Positions 24,490 to 32,464 of a stretch of DNA of 64,000 bases are shown here, in pieces. A program made the translations under genes and the position numbers. Under the pieces are notes generated by a model. The model was not told the DNA's origin. It ran no database searches and worked only from the letters and a program-made list of their open reading frames with translations. Position 1 is the stretch's first letter. The number at the start of each line of letters is the position of its first letter. Source of the stretch: CAZIFG01 sp964539135 (lineage in GTDB: Bacteria > Margulisbacteria > Marinamargulisbacteria > GCA-2716485 > CAZIFG01); NCBI GenBank assembly GCA_964539135.1, contig CAZIFG010000006.1:19697-83696 (forward strand). The letters run 5' to 3'.

Positions 24490-25827
24490 ATGACACATTT
24501 GAATTTTTTTGAATCTTTAAACTGGCGAAAACGAAAAGAAGGGCAGAGCTTAGACGAGGTGCATCGTTCTATTCCTATCCCCAAGCATTTTTCGTGGTTT
24601 CGAAAGTTGTTGGCTTTTGCAGGCCCGGGATATTTGGTGGCGGTTGGATATATGGATCCCGGAAATTGGGCCACAGATTTAGCAGGAGGATCCGCCTTCG
24701 GGTATACCTTGCTTTCAGTTATTTTCTTTTCCAATTTAATTGCCATTTTATTGCAATATTTATCTTTGAAGCTTGGCATTGTTACAGGGCGAGATTTGGC
24801 GCAAGCGTGTCGAGATCATTATTCGCGTCCTGTTGCGTTTATATTATGGGTTTTTGCTGAAATTGCCATTACAGCCTGTGATTTGGCAGAGGTTATTGGG
24901 TCTGCCATTGCGATGCAACTTTTATTTGGATTGCCCATTGTCATTGGGATTATTGTGACGACTTTTGATGTGCTTCTTTTATTGTATTTGCAAAAAAAGG
25001 GGTTTCGCTATTTAGAGGCTCTTGTTGTTACTATGATTGTGACGATTATTGGCTGTTTTGGGTTTGAGATTTTTATGGCTAAGCCGGATTTGATGCCTTT
25101 ACTTCATGGGTTTATTCCCAGTCCGGATATTATTCGGAATAAAGAGATGCTTTATATTGCCATTGGTATTTTAGGGGCAACGGTGATGCCTCATAATTTG
25201 TATTTGCATTCGGCGGTTGTTCAAACGCGCGATTATGAAGAAACGGTAGAAGGTAAAAAAGAGGCAATTAAATTTTCAACGCTTGATTCGACTTTTGCCT
25301 TAGGATTGGCCTTTTTTATCAATGCGGCTATTTTGATTGTATCTGCGTCTGTTTTTTATAAGAATGGGTATTATAATGTGGCAGAAATTCAAGATGCGAG
25401 TCATCTTTTGGCGCCTTTATTAGGTACAACTTTGGCCAGTATTTTTTTTGGAGTAGCACTTCTTGCTTCTGGACAGAATGCAACCATTACGGGGACACTT
25501 GCGGGTCAAATTATTATGGAAGGGTTTATTCAATTGCGTATAAAGCCCTGGTTGAGACGCTTATTGACGCGACTTTTGGCTATTATTCCCTCTCTTTTTG
25601 TGGTGCTTGTTTTTGGAGAACAGAGTCTTGGAAAACTGTTGGTCTTAAGCCAAGTTGTTTTAAGTATGCAACTTTCCTTTGCTGTTTTTCCTTTGGTTAA
25701 TTTTACGTCGGATCCCTTAAAAATGGGTCCTTTTGTGAATACAAAATTGACGAAATATACGGCATACACGATGGCCTTTTTAATTGCCGGCCTTAATATT
25801 TGGTTGATTTGGAGGACCTTTTCATGA
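24490..25827 (+). CDS. mntH: NRAMP-family Mn(II)/metal-proton symporter
   Basis: This 445-residue inner-membrane protein has 11-12 helices. 'VGYMDPGNWATDLAGGSAFG' (DPGN motif of helix 1) and 'GATVMPHNLYLHSA' (MPH motif of helix 6) line the metal site of NRAMP transporters, which import Mn(II), sometimes Fe(II), with protons. GGAGGAATAGTC before the ATG is a good ribosome site. It is translated after the MntR-like gene and overlaps the outer-membrane protein gene by 4 bp, so the three form one metal-uptake unit. Confidence 0.94.
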   Translation: MTHLNFFESLNWRKRKEGQSLDEVHRSIPIPKHFSWFRKLLAFAGPGYLVAVGYMDPGNWATDLAGGSAFGYTLLSVIFFSNLIAILLQYLSLKLGIVTGRDLAQACRDHYSRPVAFILWVFAEIAITACDLAEVIGSAIAMQLLFGLPIVIGIIVTTFDVLLLLYLQKKGFRYLEALVVTMIVTIIGCFGFEIFMAKPDLMPLLHGFIPSPDIIRNKEMLYIAIGILGATVMPHNLYLHSAVVQTRDYEETVEGKKEAIKFSTLDSTFALGLAFFINAAILIVSASVFYKNGYYNVAEIQDASHLLAPLLGTTLASIFFGVALLASGQNATITGTLAGQIIMEGFIQLRIKPWLRRLLTRLLAIIPSLFVVLVFGEQSLGKLLVLSQVVLSMQLSFAVFPLVNFTSDPLKMGPFVNTKLTKYTAYTMAFLIAGLNIWLIWRTFS

Positions 25828-26600
25828 TGATTTTTAGAGTATGTGGGTGTGTTCTTGGGTTTTTGTTGATGTTTTCGGGTGCCAATTTTGCAGAAGAGCT
25901 TGGGGATATTGAAACCGATAGGCCTGATTTTACAGAAACAGCGACGGTGGTTCCTCAGGGGTATGTTCAACTGGAAAGTGGATTGAGCATGCAGGCAGAT
26001 GATTCGGCTCGAAATGCGACACTTGGCGAGCTTCTACTCCGATTTGATACACCTATTCCTAACATTGAAGGGCGTTTGGGAGTTCCTAATTATCATATGG
26101 ATCGTTCCGAAGACGCGTATTCTCAGGGATTTGATGACGTTTCTTTGGGACTTAAAATGGTGCTTTTAAGCCCTAAGGCAGGAAAAGCCGCTGCGGGTAT
26201 TTTTACGGTGTATATTCCTTCTGGTTCGGAGGGGTATATTCGGCAAGCGGTAGAGCCTGAGGCTAAATTGTGCCTTAGTGCCGATCTCCCTCATGATTTA
26301 AAATTGGGGAGTAATATGGGGCTTTCTTTGGCTACGAATGAGTCCCGATCCTTTATTAAACCCTTTATGACGCTTGTTTTTGGCCAAAGTTGGACTGAAA
26401 AGTGGGGTAGTTATGTTGAATGGTTTGGGACTTTTCAGAGTGGAGCTGGCGAAAACGATCGGCATATTTTGGATGGGGGAATTACGTATTTATGGAATGC
26501 TGATACCCAAGTGGATGTTCGAGGGGGCTTTGGATTGAGTGGGCGGGCAGATGATTACTTCTTTGGCATTGGGTTTTCAAAGCGAGCTCGATTTTATTAA
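25824..26600 (+). CDS. Outer-membrane transporter-like protein of the Mn unit
   Basis: From ATG 25824 (GGAGGAC 7-8 bases upstream; ATGA overlap with mntH) this 258-residue protein has a signal peptide ending near 'SGANFA' and a barrel beginning 'IETDRPDFTETATVVPQGYVQLESGL'. That opening is typical of the family annotated as 'transporter' or MetA-pathway phenol degradation (PF13557), small outer-membrane barrels. The chain ends 'FGIGFSKRARFY', with a terminal aromatic as in barrel proteins. Position suggests that it lets Mn(II) cross the outer membrane, which is an inference. Confidence 0.7.
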   Translation: MMIFRVCGCVLGFLLMFSGANFAEELGDIETDRPDFTETATVVPQGYVQLESGLSMQADDSARNATLGELLLRFDTPIPNIEGRLGVPNYHMDRSEDAYSQGFDDVSLGLKMVLLSPKAGKAAAGIFTVYIPSGSEGYIRQAVEPEAKLCLSADLPHDLKLGSNMGLSLATNESRSFIKPFMTLVFGQSWTEKWGSYVEWFGTFQSGAGENDRHILDGGITYLWNADTQVDVRGGFGLSGRADDYFFGIGFSKRARFY

Positions 26601-26636
26601 ATCCTTCTCATTTTAAATCTATCTTTAAGATTTTCT

Positions 26637-26669
26637 AAATAAAATTTCATTTATATTGAAATTTTATTT
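26637..26669. repeat. AT-only hairpin / inverted repeat
   Basis: AAATAAAATTTCA (26637-26649) and TGAAATTTTATTT (26657-26669) form a perfect 13-bp inverted repeat with a 7-base loop, between the Mn unit and the next gene. There is no T-run after it on the + strand, so it is a poor terminator; a binding site or transcript-end stabiliser is possible. Confidence 0.5.
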
Positions 26670-26731
26670 AATTTTATTCGATAATTATTCGACTATATAT
26701 TAAACTATAGATTTTTTGGGGAGGGGTTTAA

Positions 26732-28018
26732 ATGTTAGGACGAGCGAGTGGCGTGGTTTATAAAGCTTTTGGCCTTACGGCTAAGCCTGCTGTTGCGAGT
26801 GATGTTTTTGGGAGAGCGTATAAGCAGGGGGTTCGTAGACGACATAGTGTTTCAGGCGATTCTAGGCCTAGGACTGTTGGGTCTTCTAGGGCTACTCAGG
26901 CTCCTTTTTTTCCTAAGTATGCTTGGGGTGAATGTAAGGGAGAGGCTTCTAGACGAAATAGTGTTTTTGGGGCGTATGAACAGCAACGGAGTATTGGTTA
27001 TAAGGCCTTAGCGGCAGAGACTTCGTCTCATTCTAGTAGATCTGATAGGTCGTTTAGGCCATCTACCTTAGAACGTTTAGGGATTGGATGGTGTTTTACT
27101 GAACGCCTTTTGAATCATCATATTAGCTCTCTTACACCGATTGATTATTTAAGACATAGGATTGTTCAGGATTTGGAGGTTCTGGATAGAATGAGAGGTG
27201 CTTCTGGCGTTCATCTCGTTTCTTTGGCGCAATCTTCACGTGTTTTTTCTGAAATGGCTAGACCTTGCTTGGTTCTTTTTGGGGGAGGGGGTATTCCTAA
27301 AGCACTTTCAGCTCAGTCGGGTCTTCCTACTGTATCTATTTCTAGGAAAGAAAGAGACGTTGATTTTTCTTCTGAGCTCCACTTTAAAGCCAGTTTAACG
27401 CCAGGGGAGCTGACACCTATTCAAAAGCTAGAGCTGGTGGAATCGCTTTCTACCTTTATTGTAGATAATGGTATTAATGACTTAAAAATTCTTAATAATG
27501 TGGGTCTTTATTCTCAAGATAAGGATTTAGACCAACCTGGAAAACTGTCCTCTACTTTGTTACAAGCGACTAATTCTGGGTATCATCAAAATCTTGTTGC
27601 TATTGTGGATATGGTTGTTCAAAACGTGCTTAGGAAGACAGGGCATTTGATTTCGGTTTCTATTGCAACGATAGGTACTAATTATAGGACTTCGGATGAT
27701 TTTGCACCTTGTCGTGCATTTGCTCAACAAAAAGAAATTTGCGATAGGATCACTCGGCGTAAGGGATATTATGCTCTTACTGTTAATACAGGCTTAATTT
27801 CTACAGAACAATTTGCAAGATCTGCGGATGCTCTAAAGGAATCGAGCGCTCAATCTGAGAAAGAAGTTGCTGAAACGCTCTGTAATGGTTTTAAAATTAT
27901 GAAAGATCTTCAATTATCTGCTTTATCAATGGACACCTATAAGGCGCTTACTCCTGAGCAGTATGAAGTGTTTGCAAAGCGTGAACTTGCTAGACGAGAA
28001 GGCGGACCTGCAGTATAG
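26732..28018 (+). CDS. SDR-like protein with basic Ser/Arg N-terminus; paralog of 22565-23689
   Basis: This 428-residue protein shares with the gene at 22565 the run Gly loop ('LVLFGGGGIPKAL'), 'ILNNVGLYSQ', 'VSIATIGTNYRTSD', 'CRAFAQQKEIC' (F330-x-x-x-K334 where SDRs have Y-x-x-x-K) and 'ALTVNTGLIS'. The first 120 residues are rich in Arg and Ser with few acidic residues and little predicted structure. GGGGAGGGG precedes the ATG. A strong terminator follows at 28034. No pathway partner is nearby. A catalytically altered Rossmann protein is the best description. Confidence 0.55.
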   Translation: MLGRASGVVYKAFGLTAKPAVASDVFGRAYKQGVRRRHSVSGDSRPRTVGSSRATQAPFFPKYAWGECKGEASRRNSVFGAYEQQRSIGYKALAAETSSHSSRSDRSFRPSTLERLGIGWCFTERLLNHHISSLTPIDYLRHRIVQDLEVLDRMRGASGVHLVSLAQSSRVFSEMARPCLVLFGGGGIPKALSAQSGLPTVSISRKERDVDFSSELHFKASLTPGELTPIQKLELVESLSTFIVDNGINDLKILNNVGLYSQDKDLDQPGKLSSTLLQATNSGYHQNLVAIVDMVVQNVLRKTGHLISVSIATIGTNYRTSDDFAPCRAFAQQKEICDRITRRKGYYALTVNTGLISTEQFARSADALKESSAQSEKEVAETLCNGFKIMKDLQLSALSMDTYKALTPEQYEVFAKRELARREGGPAV

Positions 28019-28033
28019 AGTCGTAAAAAAATA

Positions 28034-28075
28034 GGGGTGTTTAAGATGGCGCTATGCTTAAACACCTCTTTCTGT
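28034..28075 (+). terminator. Rho-independent terminator
   Basis: GGGGTGTTTAAG (28034-28045) pairs with CTTAAACACCTC (28057-28068), 12 pairs with one G-U and an 11-base loop, followed by a T-rich run. It ends the 26732-28018 transcript. Confidence 0.8.
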
Positions 28076-28152
28076 TTCTTTTTTTAATTCTGTTGAATTT
28101 TTAATTAAAATACGTTATTTTTATTTTATATTTTTAATTTCAAGGATTTTTT

Positions 28153-31100
28153 GTGTATAAAATTATCGCATCCCCTTCTTTCGGAAGGGATTTTGTGCCT
28201 TCTGAAGCCCCTCGGGGGCATTGGGATCGTCGCTATGTGCTTTTGGCGCTGGTGCTTCTTTTGTATTTGAGTCTTCTTTATACCGATTCTTCGGCGAGTG
28301 GATTTTTGTTTTTAGCTTTAGCGGGGAGCCAGGGGGCTTTGTCGCCTACGCTTGCATCTGTACCTGTAATGCCCTCTGTTTTGACGTGTATGCCGAATCC
28401 GTTCCTTTCTGAGACCCAAAATTATCTTGATCGTGTATCCAAACAGGCTTATCCTGAGACGATGTGGGATAAGGGGGGCAATATTTTTGAGTCCCTTTTA
28501 TTGAATCCGTCTATGGATCAGGGTGTTTTGTTTTCTCGTCTTCTTGTGGATGGAGAATTTCGCACTTTTATGGGGTATTTTCCCAGAGCGAATTCGCTTA
28601 ATATTCATGGACTAACATTTTTGGAGATTTCTTTAGATCCATCTTTATCATCCACTGCCATGCTTTCTCAACATGCTTTTCATGTGGATTTTTCTTTGTT
28701 ACAGTGTCCGCAGGGGTTATCTTTTCCGATGGCAACAGCCTGGTCTTTTTTTTCGGGGACGCCTGGTACTGAGCTTATTCCCTTTTTTAATTTTTTGATG
28801 AAGCATGGGGCGGATTTTTTATATCCTTCAAAAACGGATTTACTTGGCATTCGTTTTTTTGAGTCTTCTCCTGTTCCGATTCAAACACCGTTTCATTTGT
28901 TGATGTATACGTATTCTCGGACTTTGGATCGAGACCTGGAAGCGGTGCTGTCGAGTTTTTTTCAACATCCCATAGAAAAATTCATTGATTTTGACAATAG
29001 AGAAACCTTACTTGTTATTTTAGATTTGATGCGGAATCATTCCTTTTTTAATCCGAAAATTATTCAGGACTATAAAGGTCGAAATCCCCATCAGAGGACT
29101 ATTTGTAGTCTGGAGTTTTCATTTTTTCAACGCGTTAAGGATGAGCGTTCTTCGTTAAGACGGGAGTCTGATCCTGTTCGTTTGGAGGCGTCTATTCGGA
29201 ATCTTTGTCGTTCACCCTTTGTGGCTTTGGATGTTGAGCGTTTGGATTATGTTTTGTCCAATGTAGGATTTGGCAATCCGGTTCTGATACGACAGTTGTT
29301 GGATTTGGGTGCAGATCCCAATACTGTTCAACTCATGAATATTCAGCCAGATTTAGAACCCTTTGTTGATTCTGTCGTCCTTTATTCGCCCTATCCTTCT
29401 GTTTTAGACTTTAGAGCTTCTCCCCCGTCTAGACATCACATTAGGGAATATTATGGGCCTTTAACTGTATTTGAGTATCATGCTTTAACATCCCTGGATG
29501 ACCCCTCTATTTTAGAGGCTATGTCTCTTTTAGTAGAGAGAGGCGCCAATGTGAATTTCTTATTTGGACTTACCGTTTCGGAACAACACACTCTTTTGGA
29601 TTTTTTTCTTGAACAGGGATTTTTGTCTGGTGCTTTATGGCTTTCTCAGCATGGGGGTGTTTCTCATCGCTTTCCAGATTCTCCGCTTCCAGAGATTGCT
29701 CTTGCTTACGGCCATTATGATTTAGCCCATGCTTTATGGGCGTCTACTTCTTGGTTGCCTATGAAAATTTTCTGCAGAGCTTTGGATTTGTTGGGTTTGG
29801 TTACCTTTTCTGTATTTCTTGGGAAACGTATTGCCGCGCAAAAATCTGCGGCGCTTCAAGCGCATACCGCTTCAGAATCTTTGTTGCGCGATGGTATTAT
29901 TGCTCAAAATAAATTGGCGTATCAGCGTTTTGTGGTTACTGCTATTTCAAACCGGTATGCTTCCTTGGAGGTTTCTTTAGATCCATTGAATCTTGTGCTT
30001 CGACAGACTCCTGAAGGGGATCAGATAGGGGGGGGGCGTTATCTTATAAAAGATTCCGATGCTTTTACGCAGGATTGTTTGGATCGTTTACGTCAGCATT
30101 TTAATGATGCCTTTAGAGACCGAGATTGTAGTAAACGGCTCCTTCAGACTCCGGATTTGAATCCTTTGTTTGCTTTAATTGACTCGGACTATCGTCAATA
30201 TTCTTTTCATACTTTTTACGTGCAAGAGCTGAGTCGACTTCAACGTAGGTATGCTTTGATTGTTTCGCGTCCGTGTATTTTTAATCCAGGCTTGTATGAC
30301 TGTATTGAACGCATTCGTGACATTATTAAGCCTTCTCGGCGTTTGGCAGGCGATAATTTGCGCTATACGCGGCCTTTTTCAGAACTCCAACGTAACTGGA
30401 GTAACTTGCCCAAACGGCCTGTTTTTGAAGGGGATCTTTTGGGTGTGCTTCGATCTATCGAGGAGGATTTGTCCTACTATAGAACTTTATCTTTTGATAC
30501 AGAAGCGGAGGTTCTTGATTTTAATGATACCTTACAGACTTTGGGGGAGACTCTGACTCGCATGGAGGGTCTTTTACAAGGGTTTCGGGAGTATGAAGAA
30601 AGCGCTAGAGTCCTTTTAGCGGCATCTCACGTTGGATTTTTGGTGTTGTCCTCTTTGCCTTCTCTCTCTTCAAATTTAGATGCTTTGGGGCAGACTTTAG
30701 CGTCTTATGGTGTTGTTCTGTCTGAAATGGGTGGGACGGTTTCTACGTGTACCAGTGCTCAAACGTTGTCGGCTATGAGTGTTTCTAGTTCGCACGATTT
30801 TTTGTGGACTTTGGAGCAGTGTATTGTGGAAATGGTGACCTTTTTTAGAGATAGAGAGTCTTTTGATGAGACAGTTAAACCTATTGTGAGGGCTAAGGTT
30901 TTGCTTCATTTGGGCCCTTTACTTTCTTTGTCTGTGTTTCGAGTGACGGCCTCTAAGTTGGGCTCTATTTTAGCGAAATCTTCAGCGGCGCGTGCTCAGG
31001 CTCATTTGCCGGTTACTTCTACACTTTTGTCGACGAAGCCGCATACGGATTGGCAATCGCATCTTCATGAGGATCCGATTGATTTACGGGTGAATGAGGG

Positions 31101-31371
31101 GTTGTATCGATTACATGAACGATTTTTGGCGTTGGGATTGCCATCTTTAGTGATCCCTGAGGATCTTAAGGCGGCTTTAATTGTGCTTTTAAGACGCTCT
31201 GCACGACATGTGGGGGCGCGTGGGTCGCATATGCGGTATGAGATTGATTATATTATTCCTCATGCTGAAAGTATCATTACTCAAGAGGGAATTGTGGATC
31301 GTTATTTGGCTCTTTCTTGTTTACTTCGGGTTTGGCAATTTAGCGCTTTAGAGGGAGCTTCTCACAAATGA
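28153..31371 (+). CDS. Large membrane-anchored protein with ankyrin-like repeats
   Basis: It starts at GTG 28153 (CAAGGA 6-8 bases upstream; 1072 residues). The order is a short N-tail MYKIIASPSFGRDFVPSEAP, one membrane helix (about 29-48), a large domain, ankyrin-like units near 380-400 ('IRQLLDLGADPNTVQ') and 450-505 ('LLVERGANVNFLFG', 'TLLDFFLEQGFLSGALWLSQHGG'), a second hydrophobic helix at about 540-560, and a long helical C-terminal part to 1072. The N-tail resembles that of the serine protease at 40080 (MYKIISVGPILVRDSLVPES). No enzyme motif was recognised. Ankyrin repeats usually bind proteins and are common in host-directed bacterial proteins. It overlaps the convergent cca by 24 bp. 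Confidence 0.6.
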   Translation: MYKIIASPSFGRDFVPSEAPRGHWDRRYVLLALVLLLYLSLLYTDSSASGFLFLALAGSQGALSPTLASVPVMPSVLTCMPNPFLSETQNYLDRVSKQAYPETMWDKGGNIFESLLLNPSMDQGVLFSRLLVDGEFRTFMGYFPRANSLNIHGLTFLEISLDPSLSSTAMLSQHAFHVDFSLLQCPQGLSFPMATAWSFFSGTPGTELIPFFNFLMKHGADFLYPSKTDLLGIRFFESSPVPIQTPFHLLMYTYSRTLDRDLEAVLSSFFQHPIEKFIDFDNRETLLVILDLMRNHSFFNPKIIQDYKGRNPHQRTICSLEFSFFQRVKDERSSLRRESDPVRLEASIRNLCRSPFVALDVERLDYVLSNVGFGNPVLIRQLLDLGADPNTVQLMNIQPDLEPFVDSVVLYSPYPSVLDFRASPPSRHHIREYYGPLTVFEYHALTSLDDPSILEAMSLLVERGANVNFLFGLTVSEQHTLLDFFLEQGFLSGALWLSQHGGVSHRFPDSPLPEIALAYGHYDLAHALWASTSWLPMKIFCRALDLLGLVTFSVFLGKRIAAQKSAALQAHTASESLLRDGIIAQNKLAYQRFVVTAISNRYASLEVSLDPLNLVLRQTPEGDQIGGGRYLIKDSDAFTQDCLDRLRQHFNDAFRDRDCSKRLLQTPDLNPLFALIDSDYRQYSFHTFYVQELSRLQRRYALIVSRPCIFNPGLYDCIERIRDIIKPSRRLAGDNLRYTRPFSELQRNWSNLPKRPVFEGDLLGVLRSIEEDLSYYRTLSFDTEAEVLDFNDTLQTLGETLTRMEGLLQGFREYEESARVLLAASHVGFLVLSSLPSLSSNLDALGQTLASYGVVLSEMGGTVSTCTSAQTLSAMSVSSSHDFLWTLEQCIVEMVTFFRDRESFDETVKPIVRAKVLLHLGPLLSLSVFRVTASKLGSILAKSSAARAQAHLPVTSTLLSTKPHTDWQSHLHEDPIDLRVNEGLYRLHERFLALGLPSLVIPEDLKAALIVLLRRSARHVGARGSHMRYEIDYIIPHAESIITQEGIVDRYLALSCLLRVWQFSALEGASHK

Positions 31372-32427
31372 GATTAATGCTGATGGGGTGTTTGGAATCC
31401 CTTGATTTAAAATAGCGTCTTTAAGCTTTTTTTGAATCTGCCCAATTTCTATTCCCTTAAAGCCTATGTCCTGAAGGGCCTTTCCACTGAGGGCAATGTC
31501 TTTGACTTTAAAAAAGGCTTTTTTTTCGTCTAAATGATGGTCTAATAAAGCTGTTATTTCGTGATGTGCTTGTCGTGAAAAGGGCCATTTTTTTATCCAT
31601 TGTTTACAGTCAGTGGGATTTTCTAAATGGAAGGGATGTAAAAAACCAGCCCATCTTTGAATGGTGTTTAGTGTGTTTAAATGGGACCAATGATGCTCAA
31701 AATTTGGCGTGTAGAGTGGGATAAGTCGCATGAGTAGGCCAGTTTCTTGCATGAGCTGGATGGCAGCCCCTGGGTTAGGGTTTGTGAGTAGTTGATGCAT
31801 TTCACTGTGGATGCGTTCTTTTGCGGGGAGTGTACAGGTTTTTGAAATGGCGGAGATGGCCCTTTGGCTTTCGATAGAGAGTGTGAGCCCCAGTTGCCCC
31901 ATGAATCGGAAGGCGCGAAATAAGCGGAGGCTGTCTTCTTTAAAGCGTTCGAAGGGATTTCCGACGGTTTCTAGTGTTTTGTTTTCGAGATTTTTTTGTC
32001 CGAAAAAAGGGTCTTCTAGTCTATCTTCGATGGGATCATAGGCCATGGCATTGATGGTGAAATCGCGTCGGGACAAATCGGCGCTGATGTGACTTTCAAA
32101 GGTGATGGTGTCGGGTTTGCGTTGGTCTTTATAGCCGGATTCGGAACGATACGTTGTGACCTCGTATTGTTGCCAGTGTTGAGTTTCATTTTGGATGCGG
32201 ACGGTGATGGTTCCAAATGCTTTTCCTGTGGGGATTGTATGCTCGAATAGCGATTCTATTTGTTCCGGTTTGGCGTTGGTTGTGATATCGATGTCATGAA
32301 TAGGGCGATTGAGAAGGGCGTCTCTCACAGCGCCTCCTACATAATACGCCTCGAAGCCCTCTTTTTTCAGGATTTTACACACCTGGAGGGCTTCTGGAAA
32401 TATCTTAAACGTGCTGCTTAGGTTCAT
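31348..32427 (-). CDS. cca: CCA tRNA nucleotidyltransferase / poly(A) polymerase family
   Basis: This 359-residue class II nucleotidyltransferase has 'YYVGGAVRDALLNRPIHDIDI' (GG plus D-x-D catalytic motif), 'DLSRRDFTINAMAYDP', and 'ERFKEDSLRLFRAFRFMGQLG', which recognises the nucleotides. It adds or repairs CCA at tRNA 3' ends. A poly(A) polymerase or an A-adding-only enzyme has the same head domain, so CCA activity is the likely but not certain reading. It lies on the same strand as clpB, with 37 bases between, and overlaps the convergent ankyrin-like gene. Confidence 0.9.
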   Translation of the reverse strand: MNLSSTFKIFPEALQVCKILKKEGFEAYYVGGAVRDALLNRPIHDIDITTNAKPEQIESLFEHTIPTGKAFGTITVRIQNETQHWQQYEVTTYRSESGYKDQRKPDTITFESHISADLSRRDFTINAMAYDPIEDRLEDPFFGQKNLENKTLETVGNPFERFKEDSLRLFRAFRFMGQLGLTLSIESQRAISAISKTCTLPAKERIHSEMHQLLTNPNPGAAIQLMQETGLLMRLIPLYTPNFEHHWSHLNTLNTIQRWAGFLHPFHLENPTDCKQWIKKWPFSRQAHHEITALLDHHLDEKKAFFKVKDIALSGKALQDIGFKGIEIGQIQKKLKDAILNQGIPNTPSALISFVRSSL

Positions 32428-32464
32428 GTCTTTTATCCTAAGCGGGACTTTGGTTCTTGTAAAC

